Of a stretch of 33,563 bases of DNA, positions 9,190 through 17,778 are shown piece after piece. The DNA is taken from contig SKKS01000476.1 in the NCBI GenBank assembly GCA_007123625.1, positions 1-33,563 on the forward strand, written 5' to 3'. Source of the DNA: Paracoccaceae bacterium. GTDB lineage: Bacteria; Pseudomonadota; Alphaproteobacteria; Rhodobacterales; Rhodobacteraceae. Positions within the stretch are counted from its first letter, which is position 1; every line of letters starts with the position of its first letter. The notes under the pieces are model-generated. The model was not told the DNA's origin. It ran no database searches and was given only the letters and a program-made list of their open reading frames with translations. The position numbers and the translations under genes were made by a program.

Positions 9190-10252
9190 GCGGTGCCCGC
9201 CCGGGTTTCATGTGTCCGGGTTCCGGGGCTTCAGATGATGGGGCCAGCGCATCCGGCGGGCTGACCATTTCGGCATAATGGCACGCAGCCACGCGGTCGC
9301 CTCCCGTTTCACGCAGTATTGGCCGTTCGGTGCGACAGCGGTCGGTGGCCATGGGGCAGCGTGGGTGAAAATAGCACCCCGAGGGCGGATCGAGGGGCGA
9401 GGGGATTTCACCCCGGATCGGTTCGAACCGGCGGCGACGTTCAAGGCGCGGCGCTTCCAGCAGCAGCGCGCGCGTATAGGGATGGTGCGGCGTGGCAAAC
9501 AGGTCATCGGCTGGCGCAACCTCGACCACCTGGCCCAGATACATGATCACCACACGGTCGGCGACATGGCGCACCGCGCCCAGATTGTGGCTGATGAACA
9601 GATAGGTCAGGCCGAATTCTTCCTTCAGCTCCAAAAACATGTTCAGGATCTGCGCCTGAATCGACACATCCAGCGCCGAAGTCGCCTCGTCGCAGACCAG
9701 AACCTCGGGCTTGACGGCCAGCGCCTGTGCGATGGCCACCCGCTGGCGCTGGCCGCCGGACAGCTCGTGCGGCATGCGGTTGGCGAATTGCGGGTCCAGC
9801 CCGACATTCGACAGCAAGCGCGCCACCTTTGCCGGCGCTTCGGCCCGGCTGAAGATGCGGTGATAGACCGGTGCCTCGGAAATCGCCTCGAACACCGATT
9901 TACGCGGGTTGAGCGACGTCATCGGGTCCTGGAACACCATCTGGATGCTGCGCACCCAAGCCAACCGGTCGGTCCCGGCCAGCGCCGCGACATCGCGGCC
10001 ACGAAATGACATGGTGCCGCTGCTGGATGGCAGGATTCCGGCGACGATCCGGCCCAGCGTGCTTTTCCCGCAGCCCGATTCGCCCACCAGCGCCAGCACC
10101 TCGCCCGCGCTGATCGACAGATCTACCCCGTCGACGGCGTGCACGACCTGTTCGCGATACGACCCGCCCAGAAGGTTGAGAATCTTTGCCGCCACGTCCA
10201 GCTTGCGGGTGAATCGGCGCCCGATCCCGGAGAGTTCCACCAGCGCGGTCAT
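9161..10252 (-). CDS. Peptide-type ABC transporter ATP-binding protein (DppF/OppF family)
   Basis: MTALVELSGIGRRFTRK; GESGCGKST, LSGGQRQRVAIAQAL, CDEATSALDVSIQAQ, ISHNLGAVRHVADRV, GCYFHPRCP; start at 10252 overlaps next gene. Confidence 0.94.
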   Translation of the reverse strand: MTALVELSGIGRRFTRKLDVAAKILNLLGGSYREQVVHAVDGVDLSISAGEVLALVGESGCGKSTLGRIVAGILPSSSGTMSFRGRDVAALAGTDRLAWVRSIQMVFQDPMTSLNPRKSVFEAISEAPVYHRIFSRAEAPAKVARLLSNVGLDPQFANRMPHELSGGQRQRVAIAQALAVKPEVLVCDEATSALDVSIQAQILNMFLELKEEFGLTYLFISHNLGAVRHVADRVVIMYLGQVVEVAPADDLFATPHHPYTRALLLEAPRLERRRRFEPIRGEIPSPLDPPSGCYFHPRCPMATDRCRTERPILRETGGDRVAACHYAEMVSPPDALAPSSEAPEPGHMKPGRAPLSAEAPRSE

Positions 10253-11277
10253 CGGGGGGGCTCCGTATCCAGGGGGCGCACGCAGCGCACCGCGCGCCCG
10301 TCGGCCCGTGTGACCAGTGGCGGCTCCGCTGCGCATTCCGGCACGCGCAGCGGACAGCGGGGCGCGAACTTGCAGCCTTGCGGCAGATCGGCCAGTTGCG
10401 GAGTCATGCCCGCGATCGGGATCAGCTTGCCCTTGCGGATGTCGATGTCGGGCACGCTGTCGATCAGGCCGCGCGTATAGGGGTGCAGCGGGTTTTCCAG
10501 CACGTCGCGCACCGGTCCCGTTTCGACGATCCGGCCCGCGTACATCACCGTCACGTCATGCGCCAGGTTGGCAACCACTGACAGGTCATGCGTGATCCAG
10601 ACAAAGGCCGTGCCGTGGGTTTCGCAGACGCGCTCGACTTCATAGAGGATCTGGCTCTGAATGGTGACGTCCAGTGCGGTGGTGGGCTCGTCGGCAATTA
10701 TGACCTCGGGGTTGTTCAGAAGGGCGGTGGCGATGGCCACGCGCTGGCGCATACCGCCCGAAAGCTGGTGCGGGAAATTGTCAAGCCGTTCGCGCGGCGA
10801 AGGAATGCCGACCAGCGCCAGCGCTGAGTGGGCCCGCGCGCGGGCCTCGGCACGGGTGACTTCGGGGTGGTGTGTGGTGATCGCCTCGGTCATCTGGCGG
10901 GAAATTCGGAGCACCGGATTCAGGGTCATCATCGGGTCCTGAAAGATCATCGCCAGCCGATTGCCGCGCAGCCTGCGCATCTGGCGGTCATCGGTCACGT
11001 CGAACCGCTGTCCGCCAACACGCACTTCGCCGCCCGCGATCTGTCCCGGCGGGTCGATCAGGCCCATGATCGACAGCCCTGTAACCGATTTCCCGGACCC
11101 CGATTCGCCCACCAGCGCCATGATCCGGCCCCGGCGCACGGCAATCGAGATTCCGTCCACGGCAGTCAGCGCCACCCGTTTGGTGACGAAGCGTGTCAAC
11201 AGGTCGCGCACTTCAAGCGCAAGCGGTGCCGTCTCGGCGACCGTGTGCCCGGCGGAGGGGGGATGCTGTGCGCTCAT
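10249..11277 (-). CDS. Peptide-type ABC transporter ATP-binding protein (DppD/OppD family)
   Basis: GESGSGKSVTGLSIMGL, LSGGMRQRVAIATAL, IIADEPTTALDVTIQSQIL, WITHDLSVV, GCKFAPRCP. Confidence 0.94.
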   Translation of the reverse strand: MSAQHPPSAGHTVAETAPLALEVRDLLTRFVTKRVALTAVDGISIAVRRGRIMALVGESGSGKSVTGLSIMGLIDPPGQIAGGEVRVGGQRFDVTDDRQMRRLRGNRLAMIFQDPMMTLNPVLRISRQMTEAITTHHPEVTRAEARARAHSALALVGIPSPRERLDNFPHQLSGGMRQRVAIATALLNNPEVIIADEPTTALDVTIQSQILYEVERVCETHGTAFVWITHDLSVVANLAHDVTVMYAGRIVETGPVRDVLENPLHPYTRGLIDSVPDIDIRKGKLIPIAGMTPQLADLPQGCKFAPRCPLRVPECAAEPPLVTRADGRAVRCVRPLDTEPPR

Positions 11278-12173
11278 TACAGCACCTTTCGCGGGTCAAG
11301 AAGTTCGCGCAGCCGGTCCCCGATCAGGTTCAGGCTGAGCACCAGCAGCACCAGCGCGATGCCGGGATAGATGGTCATCCAGTAGCGCCCCGACAGGATG
11401 TGCTGGAACCCGTTGGATATGACCATCCCCAGCGAAGGCTCGGTCACCGGCAACCCCATCCCCAGAAAGCTGAGCGTCGCCTCCAGCAGGATGGCGTTCG
11501 CCACCTGGATCGCGGCAATGACCATCACGGCGGGCACGCTGTTGGGCAGCAGGTGGCCAAAGATGATCCGCCATTGCCCCAGCCCCAGCGAATGCGCCCC
11601 GGCGATATAGTCGCGACGGCTTTCCACCAGCGCGGCGCTGCGGGCGGTGCGCGCGAAATAGGCCCATTGCGCAATCACCAGCGCAAAGATCACCTTGTCC
11701 ACACCCGGCCCCAGCACCGCCAGCATGATGAGCGCGACCAGAATCGCCGGAAAGCTGAGCTGGAAATCCACCAGCCGCATCAGCACTGTTTCGACCATGC
11801 CGCCCCGGAACGCCGCGAAGATCCCGACGCTGGTGCCGATGACCGCGGCGATTCCGCCCGCGCCCAGCCCGACGCCAAGGCTGATCCGCAGGCCATAGAC
11901 AATCGCGCTCCAGATATCGCGGCCCTGATCGTCGGTGCCCAGCAGATGCACATAACCCGCGCTGCCCACCTCGCCGGGGCGCAGGCGGCTGTCCATCAGG
12001 TTCAGGGTCATCATGTCATAGGGATTTTGCGGCGAGATCAGCGGTGCCAGCGCCGCCATGATGCACAGCGTCACAAAGATCACCAAGCCGACCACGGCGA
12101 TCGGGCTGCGCACGAAATCTGCGGCGAAACGGCGCAGCCGGGGCGGGCGCGTGATGTCGGGGGCGGCGGTCAT
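11277..12173 (-). CDS. Peptide-type ABC transporter permease (DppC family)
   Basis: LGTDDQGRDIWSAIVYGLRISLGVG; EAA-like loop VESRRDYIAGAHSLGLGQWRIIFGHLLPN; multiple TM segments. Confidence 0.94.
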   Translation of the reverse strand: MTAAPDITRPPRLRRFAADFVRSPIAVVGLVIFVTLCIMAALAPLISPQNPYDMMTLNLMDSRLRPGEVGSAGYVHLLGTDDQGRDIWSAIVYGLRISLGVGLGAGGIAAVIGTSVGIFAAFRGGMVETVLMRLVDFQLSFPAILVALIMLAVLGPGVDKVIFALVIAQWAYFARTARSAALVESRRDYIAGAHSLGLGQWRIIFGHLLPNSVPAVMVIAAIQVANAILLEATLSFLGMGLPVTEPSLGMVISNGFQHILSGRYWMTIYPGIALVLLVLSLNLIGDRLRELLDPRKVL

Positions 12174-13147
12174 CCCTGCTCCTCGCCCAGGCGCACGCGC
12201 GGGTCCAGAAGCGAATAGGCGATGTCCACAAGCAGGTTGATGATCACGAACAGGAACGCCGTCATCATCAGGTAGGCGACAATCACCGGCCGGTCGAGCA
12301 CGCTGATCGACTTGATGATCAGCGTCCCCATGCCCGGCCAGGCAAAGATCGTTTCCGTCACAACGGCGAAAGCCACGAGCGAGCCGAATTCAAGCCCCAG
12401 GATGGTGGTCAGCGGCAGCAAGATGTTGCGAAATGCATGCACCCCCACCACGACCCGCTGCGGCAAGCCCTTGGCGCGGGCAAAGCGGATGAAATCCTGT
12501 TTCAGCACCTCCTGCATGCTGGCGCGCACAAGCCGGATCACCAGGCCCAGCTTGAAAAGCGCCAGATTCAGCGCAGGAAGCAGCAGATGCGTCAGCCCGT
12601 TCCAGGTCAGAAAGCTGAAATGGATCCCGAACAGGCTGGCCGTTTCCCCGCGCCCGCCCGAGGGCAGCCACCGCAACTCTACGCTGAAGATGACGATCAT
12701 CATCAGCCCCACCCAGAATGTCGGCAGGCTGAACCCCAGGATGGAAACACCCATGATGGCCTTGCTGCTCCAGTGCTCGGGGCGATAGCCCGCCCACATG
12801 CCCAGCGGCACACCCAGCACGATGGCCAGCAACAGGCCCGCAAAGGCCAGCTCCAGCGTTGCGGGCAGTGCCTTGGCGATCAGCGAAAAGGCAGGGACGT
12901 TATAGACATAGCTGTCTCCCAGATCGCCCTGGAGCGCGCCAAGGACAAAGCGCAGGTATTGCGTCGGCAAGGGCTGGTCCAGACCCAGCCGCTCGATCAC
13001 CTCCTGGCGGACACGCGGGGGCGCCTCGGGATTGATCAGGATATCGATGGGGTTGCCGATCTGATAGATGCCGACAAACACCACCAGCGACATCATGAAG
13101 ATCACAAGGGCACCCTGCAGGACCCTTCGGAAGATGAATAGCGTCAT
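12170..13147 (-). CDS. Peptide-type ABC transporter permease (DppB family)
   Basis: MTLFIFRRVLQGALVIFMMSLVVFVGIY; QDFIRFARAKGLPQRVVVGVHAFRNILLPLTTILGLEFGSLVAFAVVTETIFAWPGMG. Confidence 0.94.
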   Translation of the reverse strand: MTLFIFRRVLQGALVIFMMSLVVFVGIYQIGNPIDILINPEAPPRVRQEVIERLGLDQPLPTQYLRFVLGALQGDLGDSYVYNVPAFSLIAKALPATLELAFAGLLLAIVLGVPLGMWAGYRPEHWSSKAIMGVSILGFSLPTFWVGLMMIVIFSVELRWLPSGGRGETASLFGIHFSFLTWNGLTHLLLPALNLALFKLGLVIRLVRASMQEVLKQDFIRFARAKGLPQRVVVGVHAFRNILLPLTTILGLEFGSLVAFAVVTETIFAWPGMGTLIIKSISVLDRPVIVAYLMMTAFLFVIINLLVDIAYSLLDPRVRLGEEQG

Positions 13148-13217
13148 GTCCGGTCCGTCGTCCTGCGTTTCCTGCCCGGTGGCATCGGGTTCATGTGGCG
13201 CGTGGGGCGCCGCGGGT

Positions 13218-13234
13218 CCGGAGCGCCGCTCCGG
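13218..13234. repeat. 17-nt inverted repeat in divergent intergenic region
   Basis: CCGGAGCG C CGCTCCGG, perfect 8-bp arms. Confidence 0.5.
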
Positions 13235-13270
13235 TGTGCATCATTGAACGTTCCGGTTGACATTTCAATC

Positions 13271-13281
13271 CTGTTATACAG
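13271..13281. promoter_or_regulatory. Palindromic operator candidate (site C), downstream of a TTGACA hexamer at 13257-13262
   Basis: CTGTTATACAG, exact reverse complement of 5074-5084 CTGTATAACAG. Confidence 0.55.
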
Positions 13282-13309
13282 TCTATCGATATTACAAACG
13301 GAAGAGCCC

Positions 13310-14503
13310 ATGATGCAACCCGCCAAAACCGGTCATTCTGCCCGTGCCCACTGGGGGCTGCGCGCACCGATGACTTTTCTCAATCACGGCTCCTACGGGG
13401 CGGCGCCCAAGGTATTGCTGCAAAAACAGCGCGACTGGCAGGACCGTCTGGAGGATCAGCCCTGTCTGTTCATCAACACGGAATTGCCCGGCGCCTTGCG
13501 TCGCGCGGCGGATACACTTGCCGAATTTCTGGGCGCTTCGCCGGATTCGCTGGCGTTCGTGGAGAACACGACCGGGGGAATCGGTGCGATCCTGCGCTCC
13601 ATTCCCTTCGTGACGGGGGACGAGATCGTGGTCACTGACCACATCTACAACGCCGTCCGGCAGACACTGCACCACGTTTGCGCCCAGACCGGCGCGCAGT
13701 TGCGGGTGGTTACGCTTGGTCTGCCGGTTTCCGGTCCGCAAGAGGTCGCGGCGCAAGTCTGCGCTGCGGTCACGGGCGCGACCCGGCTGGTGTGCATCGA
13801 TCACATCGCTTCGGCCTCGGCGGTTATCATGCCGGTGGCGGAAATCGTCGCGCATTGCCGGGCGCAGGGCGTGCCGGTGCTGGTGGACGGGGCACATGCG
13901 CCGGGGATGGTCGATCTGGACCTCGATGCGCTGGACGCCGATTACTACGTCGGCAACTGCCACAAATGGTTGTGCGCGCCCAAGGGGTCGGCCTTTGTCC
14001 GGGTGGCGGCGCGGGCGCGGGAAGGGCTGCATCCGCTGGCCATCAGCCACGCCTATGGCAGTGGCTTTCCCGACGAATTCCACATGATCGGCACCCGTGA
14101 CTGGTCTCCTGCGCTGACGGTGCCGGATGCCATCGCCTTTCATCAGCAGCTTGGCGGTGCCGCGCTGCGGGCGCGTAACCACGCTGTGGCGGTCGAAGGC
14201 GCGGCGCTTCTGGCCGAACGGTTGGGCACGCAGGCCGGGGCGCCGGACGCCATGTTCGGGGCCATGGCAACGGTTGAACTGCCGCAGATGCTCTACAGCC
14301 CCGAACCGCCCGAGCGCCCTACAGCCAACGCGCTCAAGGCGCGCCTGTGGGACGCACACCGGATCGAGGTGCATGTGATGCCGCTCGCCGGGCGGCTTTG
14401 GCTGCGCTTCTGCATCCAGGCCTATAACGAGCGCTCGGATATCGAGGCGCTGGCCGATTGCCTGTGCCAATGGCTGGAAACCGCAAAGGAGAGCCGCGCA
14501 TGA
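13310..14503 (+). CDS. Class V PLP-dependent aminotransferase, isopenicillin-N epimerase-like
   Basis: MTFLNHGSYGAAPKVLLQKQRDWQDRLEDQPCLFI, VENTTGGIGAILRS, VDGAHAPGMVDLDLDALDADYYVGNCHKWLCAPKGSAFV. Confidence 0.9.
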   Translation: MMQPAKTGHSARAHWGLRAPMTFLNHGSYGAAPKVLLQKQRDWQDRLEDQPCLFINTELPGALRRAADTLAEFLGASPDSLAFVENTTGGIGAILRSIPFVTGDEIVVTDHIYNAVRQTLHHVCAQTGAQLRVVTLGLPVSGPQEVAAQVCAAVTGATRLVCIDHIASASAVIMPVAEIVAHCRAQGVPVLVDGAHAPGMVDLDLDALDADYYVGNCHKWLCAPKGSAFVRVAARAREGLHPLAISHAYGSGFPDEFHMIGTRDWSPALTVPDAIAFHQQLGGAALRARNHAVAVEGAALLAERLGTQAGAPDAMFGAMATVELPQMLYSPEPPERPTANALKARLWDAHRIEVHVMPLAGRLWLRFCIQAYNERSDIEALADCLCQWLETAKESRA

Positions 14504-15216
14504 CGGTATCCGCGCAAACCCTGTCCGCGCTGCGCGCCGCGGGGGTCCCCGCCATCAGTCAAAGCCTGTATGGCCTTGGCCTGATGAATGCTTTCATTGC
14601 CGGGCTGTTGCCCGCCGGCCCCGTGACGCAGGCTTTCGCCGGTCCGGCCTTTACCCTGCGCGCCATTCCCGTGCGCGAGGATCTGCGCGCGGACGCCGCC
14701 GCCGGGCGCATACCCAACGCGCACCGCGCCGCCATGCGTGATGTCGCGGCGGGCGAGGTGATCGTGACCGGCATCGGCGGTATCGGTGGGGTGTCCCTGT
14801 TCGGTGACCTGATCGCCACGCATCTGCACAACATCGGCTGTGCAGGGATCGTGACCGATGGCGGCGTGGCCGATCAGGCGGCGCTTGGGCAGGTGGGGCT
14901 GCCGGTCTTTTCCGCCGGGTCGGCGCCGGTGCCGGGAACTGCGCGGGTGATGATCGTGGGCTGGCGCGAAGCCATCGATTGCCGCGGTGTGCCGGTCTAT
15001 CCCGGTGATATCGTGGTGGGTGATGGCAATGGCGTGGTGGTGGTCCCGCCGCATCTGGCCGACACGGTTGCCGAGAAGGCGTTGGGGAAGGAACGGCTTG
15101 AGGAATTCCTGCTGGCGCGCCTGCAATCAGGCGCGCCACTTGACGGGACATATCCGCCGGACGACACCACCTTGGCGGCGTATCGTGCGGCCAAGGTCGA
15201 CGGGACCGCGCGATGA
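14500..15216 (+). CDS. RraA-like / HMG-CHA aldolase superfamily protein with altered active-site motif
   Basis: GAGVPAISQSLYGLG-like N-terminus; GVSLFGDLIATHLHNIGCAGIVTDGGVADQAALGQVGLPVFSAGSAPVPG; CRGVPVYPGDIVVGDGNGVVVVP. Confidence 0.85.
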   Translation: MTVSAQTLSALRAAGVPAISQSLYGLGLMNAFIAGLLPAGPVTQAFAGPAFTLRAIPVREDLRADAAAGRIPNAHRAAMRDVAAGEVIVTGIGGIGGVSLFGDLIATHLHNIGCAGIVTDGGVADQAALGQVGLPVFSAGSAPVPGTARVMIVGWREAIDCRGVPVYPGDIVVGDGNGVVVVPPHLADTVAEKALGKERLEEFLLARLQSGAPLDGTYPPDDTTLAAYRAAKVDGTAR

Positions 15217-16175
15217 CATGGATGGTGACAGGGGCTGCGGGGTTCATCGGGCTGAACCTGCTGGAGCGGCTGGCGGGGCAGGGCGCTTCGGTTGTGGCGC
15301 TTGACCAGCGCGCGATTCCTGCCACCGTCGCCGAAGCGTTTGCGCCCGGTACCCTGCATGCGGTCGCCGGTGATACGCGCGACCCCGCGCTTCTGGCGGG
15401 GTTGATGACCCGGCACGGTGTGACGCGGGTGGTGCATGCCGCCGCGATCACCCCCGGCCCCGAACGCGAACGCGCAGATCCCTGCGCTGCGGTGTCGGTG
15501 AACCTGGCCGGGACGGCGGCGGCCCTGCAGGCGGCGGCAGACAGCGGCGTCGCGCGGTTCGTCCATGTCTCGTCGGTGGCGGTCTTTGGACCCGGCGTGC
15601 CGGACGGCGCCCTGATCGACGAAGACCGTCCCCATGATCCGGTAACACTTTATGCCATCACCAAATCCGCGTCCGAGGCGATCGTGCGCCGCCTCGCTGC
15701 CGTTTCCGGGCTGCCGTGCGTGACCGGGCGTCTGGGCGTTGTATTCGGTCGGCACGAGGTCGAGACCGGTGTGCGCGACACCATGAGCCCCTTCTGGCAC
15801 GCGACCCGGCACGCGCAGGACGGCAGGCCACTGGTCCTGCCGCGCCCGGCACGACGCAACTGGCAGTACGCCACCGATGCCGCCGACGCGCTGATTGCGC
15901 TTGGCATGGCCACGGCGCCCCGGCATGACACCTACAACCTTGGCCCGTCACAGGTCTGGACCGTTGCGGATTGGTGCGGGATGCTGGCCGACCGCTTTCC
16001 CGGCTTCCGCCACGATATCGGCGATGTGCCGGGCGCGCCTATCGGGCTGCACAATCCCAGCGATGGTGGGCTTTTGTCGTGGCAACGCTTCGACGCCGAA
16101 TTCCCGGCGGCCCGCCGCCCCCGCATCACCCCCGAGGCCGCCTTTGCCGATTACATGGACTGGCTGGGCGCATGA
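15213..16175 (+). CDS. NAD-dependent epimerase/dehydratase (extended SDR)
   Basis: WMVTGAAGFIGLNLLERL; YAITKSASEAIVRRL (YxxxK). Confidence 0.9.
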   Translation: MTWMVTGAAGFIGLNLLERLAGQGASVVALDQRAIPATVAEAFAPGTLHAVAGDTRDPALLAGLMTRHGVTRVVHAAAITPGPERERADPCAAVSVNLAGTAAALQAAADSGVARFVHVSSVAVFGPGVPDGALIDEDRPHDPVTLYAITKSASEAIVRRLAAVSGLPCVTGRLGVVFGRHEVETGVRDTMSPFWHATRHAQDGRPLVLPRPARRNWQYATDAADALIALGMATAPRHDTYNLGPSQVWTVADWCGMLADRFPGFRHDIGDVPGAPIGLHNPSDGGLLSWQRFDAEFPAARRPRITPEAAFADYMDWLGA

Positions 16176-16238
16176 GGCGGGTGGGCAGCGGCAGCGCCCC
16201 GAGTATGCGATGCGTGCGTGAACATCTGGAGTGACAAA

Positions 16239-17651
16239 ATGCAGGACACAATGCTGAACAAGCTGGATCTGGTTATCCGCGGCGGCACCGTTGTCAGCGG
16301 GCAGGACGTGGTCGAGGCCGATATCGGCGTTGCTGATGGCAGGATCGTGGCGCTGGCGGAGGGCCTGCCGCAGGCGCGCGACGAGATCGACGCCAAGGGG
16401 CAGATCGTCATGCCCGGCGGTGTCGATGTGCACGCCCATATCGAGCAGGTTTCGGCCACTGGGCTGATGACCGCCGATGACTGGCAAAGCGCCACCACCG
16501 CCGCTGCGCTGGGGGGCACGACTACGGTTCTGGCCTTTGCCGCGCAACATCGCAGCATGCGCCTGTCCGAGGTGGTCGCCGACTATACGCGCCGCGCGGC
16601 GGCGGGCGCAGTGATCGATTATGGCTTTCACCTGATGATCGGCAATCCCGATCCCCTGACCCTGGAGACCGAGCTTCCTGCCCTGATCGATGCCGGTCAC
16701 CGGTCGGTCAAGGTGTTCATGACCTATGACCGCTTGTCGGTCAGTGACGAGCATATCCTTGACGTGCTCGAGATCGCGAAGCGGCACGGCGCATTGGTTT
16801 GCGTGCATGCCGAAAACCACGGCATGATCGCGTGGATGAGCCGCAAGCTGCTGGCCGAGGGCAAGATCGCGCCCAAGTACCACGCCCGGGCCCATCCGCG
16901 GCTGTCCGAACTCGAAGCTGTGCGCCGGGTGATCGATCTGGCGCGGCTGGTGGGGGCGCCGGTGTCGATCTTTCACGTGTCAACCCGCGAAGGGGTCGCG
17001 GCAATTCGCGCCGCCGTTGGTGACGGCGCCGAGGTCTATGCCGAAACCTGCCCGCAATACCTGTTCCTGACTGCTGACGATCTGGACAAGCCCGGGCTGG
17101 AGGGGGCGAAATGGATGTTTTCGCCGCCCCCGCGCGGGCACGCGGATCAGGCGGCGCTCTGGCAGGGGCTGCGGCGCGGTGACCTGCAGATCCTGTCCTC
17201 GGATCATGCGCCCTATGCCTATGACGACAGCGGCAAGCTCAAGCACGGGCCGGATGCGACCTTCAAGGAAATTGCCAACGGGGTGCCAGGGATCGGGGCG
17301 CGGCTGGCGCTGGCCTTTGACGCAATGGCCCATGACGGCCCGCGCGGGCTGGTGCGCTTTGCCGAGGTCACGGCGGCAAACCCGGCGCGTATCTATGGCA
17401 TGGCCCCGGCGAAGGGGGTCATCACCATCGGTGCCGACGCCGATCTGGTCTTGTGGGACCCGGACCAGCACCGGACACTGACAGACGCCGATGTGCAGGA
17501 CCGGGCCGGATACACTCCTTATGCCGGGTGCACCGTGCGCGGCTGGCCCCGCACGGTGCTCCGGCGGGGCGCGGTCATCGTGCGCGACGCGGTTCTTTGT
17601 GCGAGGCCGGGCAGCGGGCGCATGATCGCGCGCCAGACCCCCGGGTTGTGA
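16239..17651 (+). CDS. Dihydropyrimidinase/D-hydantoinase family amidohydrolase
   Basis: LDLVIRGGTVVSGQDVVEADIGVADGRIVAL; DVHAHIEQ, VKVFMTYDR (carboxylysine region), VHAENHGMI, FHVSTREGV, ETCPQYL, SSDHAPY; ATG at 16239 after ggag. Confidence 0.9.
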   Translation: MQDTMLNKLDLVIRGGTVVSGQDVVEADIGVADGRIVALAEGLPQARDEIDAKGQIVMPGGVDVHAHIEQVSATGLMTADDWQSATTAAALGGTTTVLAFAAQHRSMRLSEVVADYTRRAAAGAVIDYGFHLMIGNPDPLTLETELPALIDAGHRSVKVFMTYDRLSVSDEHILDVLEIAKRHGALVCVHAENHGMIAWMSRKLLAEGKIAPKYHARAHPRLSELEAVRRVIDLARLVGAPVSIFHVSTREGVAAIRAAVGDGAEVYAETCPQYLFLTADDLDKPGLEGAKWMFSPPPRGHADQAALWQGLRRGDLQILSSDHAPYAYDDSGKLKHGPDATFKEIANGVPGIGARLALAFDAMAHDGPRGLVRFAEVTAANPARIYGMAPAKGVITIGADADLVLWDPDQHRTLTDADVQDRAGYTPYAGCTVRGWPRTVLRRGAVIVRDAVLCARPGSGRMIARQTPGL

Positions 17652-17688
17652 CTGCCTGGCGCGAGACGCGCATGCAATTTTTGTTAGC

Positions 17689-17699
17689 TTGTAATACAA
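17689..17699. promoter_or_regulatory. Palindromic operator candidate (site D) upstream of hyuA
   Basis: TTGTAATACAA in an AT-rich tract, 79 bp upstream of the hyuA start. Confidence 0.55.
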
Positions 17700-17778
17700 T
17701 TTAATTCTTCTATTCTGCGCATCCAACCGACGGGCCGACGCGCCCGGTTGCGCGACCCGGGGCAAGGCGAAGGACAAG

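Noticed and set aside
13292-14470. 392-aa minus-strand ORF opposite the class V aminotransferase
   Set aside because: Antisense shadow ORF in high-GC DNA.
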